In this document: positions 26,776-35,531 of the stretch, in pieces
Numbering within the stretch: the stretch's first letter is position 1
Layout: every line of letters begins with the position of its first letter
Assembly: GCF_018619435.1 (NCBI RefSeq)
Contig: NZ_JAHFZF010000002.1
Location: 186,001-250,000, forward strand
DNA length: 64,000 nucleotides
DNA from: Rhodoferax sp. U11-2br
Lineage (GTDB): Bacteria > Pseudomonadota > Gammaproteobacteria > Burkholderiales > Burkholderiaceae_C
Direction of reading: 5' to 3'
Translations under genes and position numbers: made by a program
The notes under the pieces: model-generated
The model's input: only the letters and a program-made list of their open reading frames with translations
Database searches by the model: none
What the model was told of the DNA's origin: nothing

Positions 26776-27656
26776 GCACGCGCACTTTGCGCCGTGCGGA
26801 TGCCGGCACCACCGAGCCCACCTGGGTGCGCTGGTCACTGATCACGCTGGCCCTGAGTTTTGTCTTTTTGTTCCTGCTGCTGCCGCTGGCGGCGGTGTTC
26901 ACCGAAGCCTTGCGCAAAGGCCTGCCCGCCGCGCTGGAAGCGTTGCGCGAACCCGATGCCTGGAGCGCCATCCGCCTGACCCTGCTCACCGCCGCCGTGG
27001 CGGTGCCACTGAACCTGGTGTTTGGTGTGGCGGCTGCCTGGGCGGTGGCCAAGTACGAGTTCAAGGGCAAGGCGTTTTTGACCACCTTGATCGACCTGCC
27101 GTTTTCTGTGTCACCGGTGGTGGCAGGGCTGATCTATGTGCTGATGTTTGGCGCACAGGGTTGGATTGGCCCCTGGCTGGCCGAGCACAACATCAAGATC
27201 GTGTTTGCTGTGCCCGGCATCATCCTGGCCACGGTGTTTGTCACCTTCCCGTTCATTGCGCGTGAGCTGATTCCGCTGATGCAGGCGCAGGGCACAGACG
27301 AGGAACAGGCAGCCATTGTGCTGGGCGCCACCGGTTGGCAAACCTTTTGGCATGTGACGCTGCCCAACATCAAGTGGGGCTTGGTCTACGGTGTGATCCT
27401 GTGTAACGCACGCGCCATGGGTGAGTTTGGTGCGGTGTCGGTGGTCTCGGGCCACATCCGTGGCCAGACCAACACGCTGCCCTTGCATGTGGAGATTTTG
27501 TACAACGAGTACCAGTCTGTGGCTGCTTTTGCCGTCGCGTCCCTGTTGGCCTTGCTTGCATTGCTCACTTTATTGATCAAGTCGGTGGTCGAGTGGCAGT
27601 TTGAGCGTGACCAGAGAGCCGCCGCCGATTTGCCGCCTGAGCGTCCCAGCACATGA
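26772..27656 (+). CDS. cysW: Sulfate ABC transporter permease CysW
   Basis: 294 aa permease paired with CysT. Motifs: [20 protein letters not shown], the EAA loop [21 protein letters not shown] and [20 protein letters not shown]. The start at 26772 overlaps the cysT stop. Confidence 0.94.
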   Translation: MSTRTLRRADAGTTEPTWVRWSLITLALSFVFLFLLLPLAAVFTEALRKGLPAALEALREPDAWSAIRLTLLTAAVAVPLNLVFGVAAAWAVAKYEFKGKAFLTTLIDLPFSVSPVVAGLIYVLMFGAQGWIGPWLAEHNIKIVFAVPGIILATVFVTFPFIARELIPLMQAQGTDEEQAAIVLGATGWQTFWHVTLPNIKWGLVYGVILCNARAMGEFGAVSVVSGHIRGQTNTLPLHVEILYNEYQSVAAFAVASLLALLALLTLLIKSVVEWQFERDQRAAADLPPERPST

Positions 27657-27667
27657 CGCACACCCCA

Positions 27668-27757
27668 GGCTTCGCGCACTTCGTGTCGCTACGCCACCCC
27701 CTTGCAGGGGCAACACCTGAGGCCCGGCAGAGCCGGTTCCACGGTGTTCCTGATCGC
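27668..27757 (+). repeat. Comamonadaceae-type intergenic repeat between cysW and cysA
   Basis: GC-rich block with the elements GCGCACTTCGTGTCGCTACG, CCCCCTTGCAGGGG and CCCGGCAGAGCCGGTTCC. It has two short stem-loops: CCCCTTGCAGGGG and CCGGCAGAGCCGG. It resembles a dispersed intergenic element I recall from Acidovorax and relatives; only one copy is seen in this window. It sits inside the sulfate operon without interrupting any gene. Confidence 0.6.
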
Positions 27758-27797
27758 CCCATAGCTCACACTCACATTGCTTTTTTAGAGAATCACC

Positions 27798-28916
27798 ATG
27801 AGCATTGAAATCCGCAACGTCAGCAAAGACTTTGGTAACTTTCACGCCCTGCGTGATGTGTCCCTTGAGATCAACTCCGGCGAACTGGTCGCGCTGCTAG
27901 GGCCATCCGGTTGCGGCAAGACCACGCTGTTGCGCATCATTGCTGGGCTGGAAACGGCCGACCGGGGCCATATCCTGTTCAACGGCAACGACACCACAGA
28001 CAAACATGTGCGCGAGCGCAACGTTGGTTTTGTGTTCCAGCATTACGCGTTATTTCGCCACATGAGTGTGTTCGACAACGTGGCTTTTGGCCTGCGCATG
28101 AAGCCCAAGGCGGTTCGCCCCTCAGAGGCTGTGATCAAGGACAAGGTGCACGAACTGCTGGGCCTGGTGCAGCTTGACTGGCTGGCCGACCGTTACCCGT
28201 CCCAGCTGTCGGGTGGGCAACGCCAGCGGATTGCCCTGGCGCGTGCGCTGGCCGTGGAGCCGCAGGTGCTGCTGCTCGACGAGCCCTTTGGTGCGCTCGA
28301 TGCCAAGGTGCGCAAAGAATTGCGCCGCTGGTTGCGCCGCCTGCATGACGACCTGCATGTGACCAGCATTTTTGTCACCCACGACCAGGAAGAGGCGCTG
28401 GAAGTGGCGGACCGGGTGGTTTTGATGAACAGCGGCCAGGTCGAGCAGATTGGCTCGCCGCAAGAGGTCTGGGACCACCCGGCAAGCCCGTTTGTCTACG
28501 GATTTTTGGGCGATGTGAACCTGTTCCATGGCCGCGCCCACGAGGGTGAGATGCTGATTGGTGAAGACCAGCAGGGTCTGCGCCTGGTCACCCCCGAGCA
28601 CAGTGCGGTGCAGGACAGCAAGGCATTTGCCTATGTCCGCCCGCATGATCTGGAGGTGTTGCCCTATGTGAGCAGCCCGGACGCGGCTCAGCCATCACGC
28701 GGTATTGTGGCCAAGTTGACACGCGCCATGGTGGTTGGCCCCACAGCCCGACTGGAGCTGGTGCCGGCTGATGCCACCGCTGCCGGCAGTGGCGACATCA
28801 TCGAAGCCCATATCCCGGCCCAGCTCTACCGCGACCAGGGTTTTCAGGAAGGTGACACGGTGCTGTTGACACCGCGCCGGGCACGGGTGTTTGTGGCCGA
28901 GGGTGAGGGTATTTAA
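27798..28916 (+). CDS. cysA: Sulfate/thiosulfate ABC transporter ATPase
   Basis: 372 aa. Walker [10 protein letters not shown], signature LSGGQRQR, Walker [14 protein letters not shown], switch His in [12 protein letters not shown]-terminal TOBE-like regulatory domain (about residues 240-372) includes [11 protein letters not shown]. Final gene of the sulfate importer. Its stop overlaps the stop of the convergent thioredoxin gene. Confidence 0.94.
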   Translation: MSIEIRNVSKDFGNFHALRDVSLEINSGELVALLGPSGCGKTTLLRIIAGLETADRGHILFNGNDTTDKHVRERNVGFVFQHYALFRHMSVFDNVAFGLRMKPKAVRPSEAVIKDKVHELLGLVQLDWLADRYPSQLSGGQRQRIALARALAVEPQVLLLDEPFGALDAKVRKELRRWLRRLHDDLHVTSIFVTHDQEEALEVADRVVLMNSGQVEQIGSPQEVWDHPASPFVYGFLGDVNLFHGRAHEGEMLIGEDQQGLRLVTPEHSAVQDSKAFAYVRPHDLEVLPYVSSPDAAQPSRGIVAKLTRAMVVGPTARLELVPADATAAGSGDIIEAHIPAQLYRDQGFQEGDTVLLTPRRARVFVAEGEGI

Positions 28917-29287
28917 CGGCGCCAGGCCGCCACACGCGCCACCAGGGCCGCCACGGCCGGGTCGGCCAGCGGGCTAGCAGCGGGGTCTGCCAATGCCGCG
29001 CGTACCAGACGCTCCAGGGTGTGAGCTTGTGGCGTGATCGTGCCAAAAAAGTGGGGCGCAGCACCCCGGCTCAGCAGCAGGGTGGGGAAGTTCTCGACAT
29101 CCAGCGGGTCCAGCACCTCGGACTCGTCTTCGATGTCGAGCCAGAGAAACTGGGTGTGCGGGTGATCCGCCTGCACACTGGCCTGCACCTGGGTGAAGGT
29201 GCTGCGGTATTGTTCACAGACGTTGCACCAGGCGGCACACAGGCACACCACCAGCAGCGCATCGGGGGAAGGGGAAGTTGTTGACAT
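28913..29287 (-). CDS. Thioredoxin-fold protein
   Basis: 124 aa, no signal peptide. Redox motif [10 protein letters not shown] (CxxC with Asn-Val between), cis-Pro in VENFPTLLL. Likely a cytoplasmic thiol reductant. The CNVC sequence differs from the canonical CGPC, so its redox potential and partner are open. Convergent with cysA. Confidence 0.83.
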   Translation of the reverse strand: MSTTSPSPDALLVVCLCAAWCNVCEQYRSTFTQVQASVQADHPHTQFLWLDIEDESEVLDPLDVENFPTLLLSRGAAPHFFGTITPQAHTLERLVRAALADPAASPLADPAVAALVARVAAWRR

Positions 29288-29311
29288 CAGTTCAGAATGG
29301 TCCAGATCACA

Positions 29312-31726
29312 TCAGGGCTGGGGTGCCGCCAATAGCGCCGTGACCCGGGTGGCGACCGCGTCAAACTCTTCAGCTGGCACGGGCCGTGAAAAATAGTAAC
29401 CCTGTGCATAGTGGCAGCCCATGCGTTGCAGCGCCGTCAAATGGCTTTGTAACTCCACCCCTTCGGCGACGATGTCCAGGCCCAGGCTGCGGCCCATGGC
29501 GATGATGGCGCCCACCAGGGTGTGTTCGTTGCTGCCGTCTTGCATGTCACGCACAAAGGACTTGTCGACCTTCAAGGTGTCCACCGGAAACAGTTTGAGG
29601 TAAGACAGTGAGGAGTAACCGGTGCCAAAGTCATCCAGGTAGACCTTGAACCCCAGTTCATGCACCGCATTGAGCCAGCCCAGCGACTTCTCGATGTCGT
29701 GCAGCATCACGCCTTCGGTGATCTCCAGCGCCAGTTTCGAAGGTGAAATGCCATAACGCCTCGCCATCTCCTGCAGCTTGGCTGGCGGCAGCCCGTCCGG
29801 GATCTGCCTGCCGGAAACATTGAGCGACAAGCTGTAGTCCAAGCCCTGGTTTTGCCAGGTGGCCAGTTGCTGGCAGGCCACCTCCAGCATCAGCAGGCCC
29901 ATCTCGACCACCAAGCCGGTTTTTTCGGCCAGCGGGATGAAACTGTCGGGCATGACCAGCCCACGGGTCGGGTGCCGCCAACGGATCAGAGCCTCGGCAC
30001 CACACAGTCGCTGTGTGACCAGATCAATCACCGGCTGGTAAAACAGCACAAATTCATGGTTGCGGATGGCACTGCGCAGGTCACTTTCCATGTGCCGGCG
30101 TTGTTCTGCGGCTTCGGTCAGCAGCGGGTTGAAGAACACATGGCTGTCGCCGCCCGCCGATTTGGCGCTGTCCATGGCCAGCTCCGCCTGGCGCAGCAGC
30201 GATGGCACATCAAAGCCGTCACTCGGGAACAAGGCCACGCCAATGCTGGCATGCAGGCTGATCGGAGAACCATCCACAAAATAGGGCTGGCGGATCGCCT
30301 GCACGATGCGGCTGACAATGCGGTCAACGGCTTCACCCTGGGTGATGTGGTTCAAGATGATGCCGAAATTGTCTGCACTCAGACGGGCCAGGGTGTCGTC
30401 ACTGTTGACACATGCCGACAGTCGGCGGGTGGTGGCCTGCAGGATTGCATCCCCAGCGGGTAGCCCCATGCCTTCGTTGATGCGCCGGAACTCATCCAGG
30501 TTCACCAGCAAGAGCGCAAAGCCGCCTTTTTTAGACGCAGCATAGTCCTGCACATAGGCGTGCAGACGGTCTTGCAAACCCTGACGGTTGGCCAGTCCGG
30601 TGAGCAGGTCGGTGATGGCCAGTTGCCGGGCAGAGGCTTCCGACTCCTTGAGGTGGCTGACGTCGTGCATCACACCTTGCAGCAGCTTGTCACCCACGCA
30701 GCGCAGCACCATATTGATCCAGCTGCGCCCACTGCCAGGCATCTGCACCTGCAGGTCCTGGGTCACCGCATTGTTCTGGCGTAACGCGCTTTGCAGCAGC
30801 CCGTCCATCTGGTCCGGGCTGTGCCAGGGCAGCTGTTTGATGTTGAGTGCGGGCAACATCCCATGTGAAGACTGCTGGCTGATGCCAAACAGTCTCGCAA
30901 AAGCCGGATTCCAGGACGACAAGTCACCGTGGTCATCCATGAGGAACAGGCCCGACTCCGCGTTGTCAAAAATGGTGTGGAATTTCTTTTCGTCGATTTC
31001 CCCCTGCAAACGCAGCTCGCGTTCGGTCGCCAGGGCGCCGGTCAGGCGATCCGACAGGGCGTTGATGTCCACCACCAGCTGGCCGATTTCGGTGCTGCCA
31101 TGCCTGGCCGGTATGGCGAGGCGCTCACCGGCCGTGGGGTCCATCCGGTGCAGGCGGTCCGACATGGCCTGGATCGGGCGTACGATGAACAACAGCATCA
31201 TCAGCACCACCGCAAAGGTCACCATGCCCAGTTGCCAGCTGAGCTGAATTGCCGCGAGCCAAACCTCTTCACTGATGCGGGCGTTGATCACCTTGGGATC
31301 GGGGGTCAGCACAATCCGGCCAACCAGTTTTTGCTTGTCAAAGGGGGAGTAGATCAGGCGTTTGAGTGAGGGGCCGCTGGTGCTGCCGGTGGATGGTCCA
31401 CGGCGTTTGTCCGCCAGCAACTCTTCTTCAGTCGAGATGCTGACCGCCAGCACATCGGAGTTGTTCAACAACCCCTGTGCCAGCTCGTAGGCCAGCGTCT
31501 GGTCCTTGACAAAACACGCCACCGCCAGGGTGCTCTCCATGGTGTCAAGCAGCTCGGCCAGACGTGTCTGTGACGCCAGATGGGCACGTTGGCTGGTGGC
31601 ATGGGCGGTGTAGGCCACGGCAATCAGGCCGGCCAGCAAGGACGTGGCGATCACCGCCAAGGTCGAGCGCACCAACAATCCGCGCAGACGCCAAGCCGCC
31701 GTCAGTGCGCGTGGGGGCTGCCTCAT
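29312..31726 (-). CDS. Membrane sensor with PAS, degenerate GGDEF and EAL domains
   Basis: 804 aa. Two membrane helices (near residues 15-40 and 165-190) flank a periplasmic domain; then HAMP-like, PAS (FDNAESGLFLMDDHGDLSSW), GGDEF and EAL domains. The GGDEF signature is replaced by SADNF, so cyclase activity should be lost. The EAL domain keeps EALIRW, DDFGTGYSSL, VDKSFVRDM, VAEGVE and AQGYYFS, so it is a likely cyclic-di-GMP phosphodiesterase. It is the last gene of a three-gene set with a periplasmic binding-like lipoprotein and a porin, suggesting a shared envelope signal. Confidence 0.9.
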   Translation of the reverse strand: MRQPPRALTAAWRLRGLLVRSTLAVIATSLLAGLIAVAYTAHATSQRAHLASQTRLAELLDTMESTLAVACFVKDQTLAYELAQGLLNNSDVLAVSISTEEELLADKRRGPSTGSTSGPSLKRLIYSPFDKQKLVGRIVLTPDPKVINARISEEVWLAAIQLSWQLGMVTFAVVLMMLLFIVRPIQAMSDRLHRMDPTAGERLAIPARHGSTEIGQLVVDINALSDRLTGALATERELRLQGEIDEKKFHTIFDNAESGLFLMDDHGDLSSWNPAFARLFGISQQSSHGMLPALNIKQLPWHSPDQMDGLLQSALRQNNAVTQDLQVQMPGSGRSWINMVLRCVGDKLLQGVMHDVSHLKESEASARQLAITDLLTGLANRQGLQDRLHAYVQDYAASKKGGFALLLVNLDEFRRINEGMGLPAGDAILQATTRRLSACVNSDDTLARLSADNFGIILNHITQGEAVDRIVSRIVQAIRQPYFVDGSPISLHASIGVALFPSDGFDVPSLLRQAELAMDSAKSAGGDSHVFFNPLLTEAAEQRRHMESDLRSAIRNHEFVLFYQPVIDLVTQRLCGAEALIRWRHPTRGLVMPDSFIPLAEKTGLVVEMGLLMLEVACQQLATWQNQGLDYSLSLNVSGRQIPDGLPPAKLQEMARRYGISPSKLALEITEGVMLHDIEKSLGWLNAVHELGFKVYLDDFGTGYSSLSYLKLFPVDTLKVDKSFVRDMQDGSNEHTLVGAIIAMGRSLGLDIVAEGVELQSHLTALQRMGCHYAQGYYFSRPVPAEEFDAVATRVTALLAAPQP

Positions 31727-32148
31727 CGAGGGAATTCCATCACGATACGAAAACGCCGGTCGACCTGGCTGCGATCAATGTAGGCAATGCCGCCCGGCTG
31801 GTCCGCCAACAAAAGCATCACCTCATTGGCATTGGCTGCCTGCAGCGGTGGTGAGGTTTTGCCTGAAAACAGCAGGCGTGCCCAGTAGGCGCTGATCTCA
31901 TTGGGTTCTTTGTTGACCAGCTTGCGGTAAAACTCGGTACGCAAGGCCGTGTTTTCAGGCTGATCAATGGGCACGGCTGTGCCACCTGAGGGCAGTCTGC
32001 GATAACGCCCCAAGAAAATATTGACAACATCGTCCTGGCCAAGCCGGGTGATGGTGCTGGCGGTATTCACCACCACTACTGGTTCCGCGCAGCCAACCGC
32101 GCCCAGACCCAACAGCGCTACGAATAAGGTCAGTCGCCAGATCTTCAT
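31723..32148 (-). CDS. Small PstS-like substrate-binding lipoprotein
   Basis: 141 aa with a lipobox-like signal (LLGLGAVGCAEP). The mature part resembles the N-terminal lobe of phosphate-type binding proteins (VNTASTITRLGQDDVVNIFLG, AYWARLLFSGKT, QPGGIAYID). About half the size of a true PstS, so more likely a sensor partner than a transport protein. Overlaps the start of the EAL gene by 4 nt, which couples them. A soluble periplasmic form is also possible. Confidence 0.75.
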   Translation of the reverse strand: MKIWRLTLFVALLGLGAVGCAEPVVVVNTASTITRLGQDDVVNIFLGRYRRLPSGGTAVPIDQPENTALRTEFYRKLVNKEPNEISAYWARLLFSGKTSPPLQAANANEVMLLLADQPGGIAYIDRSQVDRRFRIVMEFPR

Positions 32149-32154
32149 GGCGGG

Positions 32155-33426
32155 TCAGAACACAAAATCCAGCGTCAGGCTGAAGATGGTCATGCGGCCA
32201 TCCCAGTCAGACTGGACGCTTTTGAACGGGAATTTGGAGATTGGCTGGCCATGCACCCAGTCCACCTGTGCCTTGAGTGCCAGATTTTTTTGCACATCCC
32301 AGCGGCCTCCCAAGGTGTAGGTGTGCTGGTTGGTAACGCTCTGCGCTACCAGCAAGGAGGTCAGCGAATTGACGCCTGGCACCACGCTGGAGGGAAGTTC
32401 TTCCAGATCGGAAAAACTTCGTGACACGCCCAGGTAAGGTGTTACCGCACCCAAGCGGTAGGCAGCCAGTGCATAAGCGGCTTTGGTGTCGGCATAGGCT
32501 GCACCGTCATGCTTGATCTGATTCAACATCAGCTGGACGTTCAGTGGCCCCTGGTCATACACCAGCCCAAGCGAGTTGAAATTTGTCTGGCTATCTGCCA
32601 TGGCCATTTGCGGCACCAAGGACAGATAGGAGACACCCCGCAGGGGATCGCCAATGGACCGCAACAAGGCGTCGACCGGCATTTCATGGTTGAAGCGCAC
32701 CTGGACATGGCTCAAGCGAACCTGCCAGGGGCCAACGCTGTAATCCAGGTTTCCACCCATCAAGGTGGAGCCATGCAGGTCCCACAGGATGCCGGGTGCA
32801 TAGGGCGTTTTCTCCGGGGACTGCCCCCAGAAAACTTTGCCCGTGAGCAAGCCCGACGCCACCGGCAGGGTGGCACTCAGGTCCACACCATCGATGTAGG
32901 AGAACACCAGCGAACCGTAAAAATCGGGCGCAGGTCGCACGCTGATGTTGGAGTAACCCACCAACCGGGAGTCGCCTAGCATGTAGAACTCGGTGCCCAG
33001 GCGACCGGCGCGCAAGGAAAGGTCGGAGGAAAAATCGTGTCGCAAAAACGCCCAGGTGAGTTCTGGCCGGTAACTTGAATCGGCATGGTAGCGGGTCACC
33101 GCTTGCACCACAGCTTCGGTACTGGGGCTGAACTGGACATTGGCCTGCAGGCCCAGAAGGCTGTCGACCTTGCTGGTCCAGCGTGTGCCCGCGCCATTGG
33201 GTTGCGACAGATCACGCACAAACTGGGCGCTGTCGGTGTCTGCGCGGGTGGCACCCAGGGTGCCAAAACCATGCAGGCTGATGCTGGGCCAATCAGGCGC
33301 AGCCAGCCCATCCTGCGCCCAGACCCCGCCCGGACAACTCAGACTCAGAAAGACCGATGCGCTGACGCCAAGCCGTTGCCAAAGTGGCCAAGGCTTGTTT
33401 GCGCGATAAGGATGAGCGATGTGCAT
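32155..33426 (-). CDS. Outer-membrane beta-barrel (porin-like) protein
   Basis: 423 aa. Signal peptide (about residues 1-38, ending VWAQ), then alternating hydrophobic/polar strands such as SISLHGFGTLGATRAD, WAFLRHDFSSDLSLRAGRLG and a terminal FSLTLDFVF with C-terminal Phe, typical of beta-barrels. Specificity is unknown. First gene of the porin/binding-protein/EAL set, 6 nt before the next. Confidence 0.78.
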   Translation of the reverse strand: MHIAHPYRANKPWPLWQRLGVSASVFLSLSCPGGVWAQDGLAAPDWPSISLHGFGTLGATRADTDSAQFVRDLSQPNGAGTRWTSKVDSLLGLQANVQFSPSTEAVVQAVTRYHADSSYRPELTWAFLRHDFSSDLSLRAGRLGTEFYMLGDSRLVGYSNISVRPAPDFYGSLVFSYIDGVDLSATLPVASGLLTGKVFWGQSPEKTPYAPGILWDLHGSTLMGGNLDYSVGPWQVRLSHVQVRFNHEMPVDALLRSIGDPLRGVSYLSLVPQMAMADSQTNFNSLGLVYDQGPLNVQLMLNQIKHDGAAYADTKAAYALAAYRLGAVTPYLGVSRSFSDLEELPSSVVPGVNSLTSLLVAQSVTNQHTYTLGGRWDVQKNLALKAQVDWVHGQPISKFPFKSVQSDWDGRMTIFSLTLDFVF

Positions 33427-33590
33427 GCTGATAGACCAACCCCGATGCCGACACCCCTCTACAACAAGGGCAGTGATGGCAAAAAGAGTGTACCGAAATT
33501 GAACAGCAATCGGGCCAAGAATTGACCCAGTTGCACACCCCTAATCTGGTCTACCCAACACGCATCTGCACCAGAAAACCCCAAGCGGGC

Positions 33591-33609
33591 CGGGTGCCTC
33601 GGGCACCCG
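33591..33609 (-). terminator. Stem-loop after pfkA
   Basis: Perfect 8-bp arms CGGGTGCC and GGCACCCG around a 3-nt loop, 16 nt past the pfkA stop. A TTTT run follows only after about 15 nt, so it may be a weak terminator or an RNA-stabilising hairpin. Confidence 0.45.
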
Positions 33610-33624
33610 TGGTGCGAAAGACCC

Positions 33625-34734
33625 TCAGTCGCCGAAAGCAATGCCCAGGTCACGCCCGGTTTGCAGGGAGTCACAGTCCATCGGCACGTTGCGGATGTGG
33701 CCAGCCACTTCTTCCAGCGTCACGTAGTCCACACCGTTGACGCCGAGAGACACCATCACGCCGGTTTGGCCCGCATCCAGCGCCCGCACCGCTGCGGCAC
33801 CAAAACGCAGAGCTGCCAGCCGGTCAAACGCGGTGGGGCTGCCGCCGCGCAACAGGTGACCCAGCACCACCACACGGGTGTCCTTGCCGGTGCTCCGACC
33901 CAAAGCCTCGGCAACGTTCTCACCAATGCCGCCCAGACGCTCGGCGCGACCGGCCTCGGCCGGCGCCAGCAGTTCACGTTTGCCGTCCTTGGCCAGTGCA
34001 CCTTCGGCCACCACCACGATGGAATACAGGTGGCCATCGGCCTCGCGTTCCAGCAGCTTGGCTGTGACCTGGTCCAGGTCAAACGGGATCTCTGGAATCA
34101 GAATCGCGTGGGCGTTGCCCGCAATACCGGCGTGCAGGGCAATCCAGCCGGCGTAACGGCCCATCACCTCGACCACCATCACACGCTGGTGGCTCTCAGC
34201 GGTGCTGTGCAGGCGGTCGATACATTCCGTGGCAAAACCCACGGCGGTGTCAAAACCGAAGGTGGTGTATGTTTTATCCAGGTCGTTGTCAATGGTTTTG
34301 GGCACACCCACCACACGCAGCCCCTTGCGGTGCAGCGCATCGGCAATGGTCAGGGAGCCGTCCCCTCCGATGGACACCAGCGCGTCGATCTCGTGGGTGG
34401 CGAAGTAAGTCAGCAACTCATCGGAGCGGTCGATCTCACGCACCGTGCCGTCGGGCATGTTCACTGGAAAATGCAGCGGGTTGCCCTTGTTGGTGGTGCC
34501 CAGAATCGTGCCACCCAGGTGGCCGATACCCCGCACCTTGTCACGGGTCAGGCGGTAGACGCCGCCTTCGGGGTAACGCTCGGGGAACATGATGCCGTTG
34601 AACCCGTCGCGAATGCCATAACACTGCCAGCCCATGTTGTCGGCGGCGATCACCACCGATTGAATCACGGCGTTCAGGCCGGGGGCGTCACCGCCGCCTG
34701 TGCAGACGGCAATACGTTTGATAGGTTTAGTCAT
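33625..34734 (-). CDS. pfkA: 6-phosphofructokinase (PfkA family)
   Basis: 369 aa, phosphorylates fructose 6-phosphate in glycolysis. Motifs: CTGGGDAPGLNAVI, IGGDGSLTIADAL, PKTIDNDL and EVMGRYAGWIAL. The phosphoryl-donor site pairs Gly (GGDGS) with Lys (PKTIDND), a combination intermediate between classic ATP enzymes (G/G) and PPi enzymes (D/K), so the donor should be tested. With the fructose PTS and FruK, the organism has a complete upper glycolytic route from fructose. Confidence 0.9.
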   Translation of the reverse strand: MTKPIKRIAVCTGGGDAPGLNAVIQSVVIAADNMGWQCYGIRDGFNGIMFPERYPEGGVYRLTRDKVRGIGHLGGTILGTTNKGNPLHFPVNMPDGTVREIDRSDELLTYFATHEIDALVSIGGDGSLTIADALHRKGLRVVGVPKTIDNDLDKTYTTFGFDTAVGFATECIDRLHSTAESHQRVMVVEVMGRYAGWIALHAGIAGNAHAILIPEIPFDLDQVTAKLLEREADGHLYSIVVVAEGALAKDGKRELLAPAEAGRAERLGGIGENVAEALGRSTGKDTRVVVLGHLLRGGSPTAFDRLAALRFGAAAVRALDAGQTGVMVSLGVNGVDYVTLEEVAGHIRNVPMDCDSLQTGRDLGIAFGD

Positions 34735-34850
34735 GCGAAGGGTCCTCAGTTAAATTTGATCTTTGGTCCAGTGCCTGAATTGTGCCGCAAGCCCTCGGCC
34801 ATTTGTACCCCGCCAGTTACATTCGTAAAACAACTTGATATCAATAAAGA

Positions 34851-34882
34851 TAGCTACTCACCCTTTATTAATAAGGGATAGA
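34851..34882 (+). repeat. Dispersed 32-bp repeat core, upstream of pfkA
   Basis: Plus strand TAGC, 20 nt, GGGATAGA, continuing GGCCATTTTGTCAC. The spacer holds CCCTTTATTAATAAGGG, a perfect hairpin. Located between pfkA and the response regulator. Confidence 0.8.
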
Positions 34883-34901
34883 GGCCATTTTGTCACTTTA
34901 T

Positions 34902-35531
34902 TCACTGAGAACCCATAGGCTGCAGGCGGCCCAGCTTGTGCGCCAACTCAATCGCTGAACTCACACCCATCTTCTCGAAAATGTTGGCGCGGTGAAATTC
35001 CACCGTGCGCGCCGTGATGCCCAGGTGCTCGGCAATGGTCTTGTTGTAGTGGCCGCGGATCAGCTCGTCAAGCACCTCACGTTCGCGTGGGCTCAAGACC
35101 GCCAGCGCCTGGCGCAGGCGTTTGGCCTCAGCATCATCGTCCTGCACCGCGCTGGCGGCCACCAGCGCCTGTGCCACCCGGTCGACCAGTTCGTTGTCCT
35201 GGAACGGCTTTTCCAGAAAGTCCCAGGCACCGTTCTTCACCGCCGCCACCGCCATGCTGACATCGCCGTGGCCAGTCAGAAACAGCACCGGCCAGGGACA
35301 GCGCAGCAGCTTGAGCTGCTCAAAGGTGGCCAGGCCCGACAAGGGTGCCATGCGCAGGTCCATCAAGACCACCGAGGCCGCCCAGTCGCCGGTGCGTTGA
35401 CGCAACGCGTCGAGAAAAGGCGCCCCACCGTCCCAGGTGGTGGGTGCATAACCACGCGAGTCAAACAGCCAGGCCAGTCCGTCGCGGACGTCCGGGTCGT
35501 CATCAACAATGTGCAATCCAGGTCGTTTCAT
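34902..35531 (-). CDS. dctR: FixJ/DctR-type response regulator
   Basis: 209 aa. Receiver domain with IVDDDPDVRDGL, phospho-Asp in VVLMDLRM, Thr in FLTGHGDV and Lys in FLEKPF. C-terminal LuxR-type HTH: LSPREREVLDELIRGHYNKTIAEHL. Translationally coupled (ATGA) with the kinase. The adjoining TRAP genes suggest it controls C4-dicarboxylate uptake, hence the tentative name. Confidence 0.85.
   Translation of the reverse strand: MKRPGLHIVDDDPDVRDGLAWLFDSRGYAPTTWDGGAPFLDALRQRTGDWAASVVLMDLRMAPLSGLATFEQLKLLRCPWPVLFLTGHGDVSMAVAAVKNGAWDFLEKPFQDNELVDRVAQALVAASAVQDDDAEAKRLRQALAVLSPREREVLDELIRGHYNKTIAEHLGITARTVEFHRANIFEKMGVSSAIELAHKLGRLQPMGSQ

Noticed and set aside
34838-34847. TTGATATCAA as an FNR site
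   Set aside because: The halves touch with no 4-nt spacer; it is part of the repeat flank.
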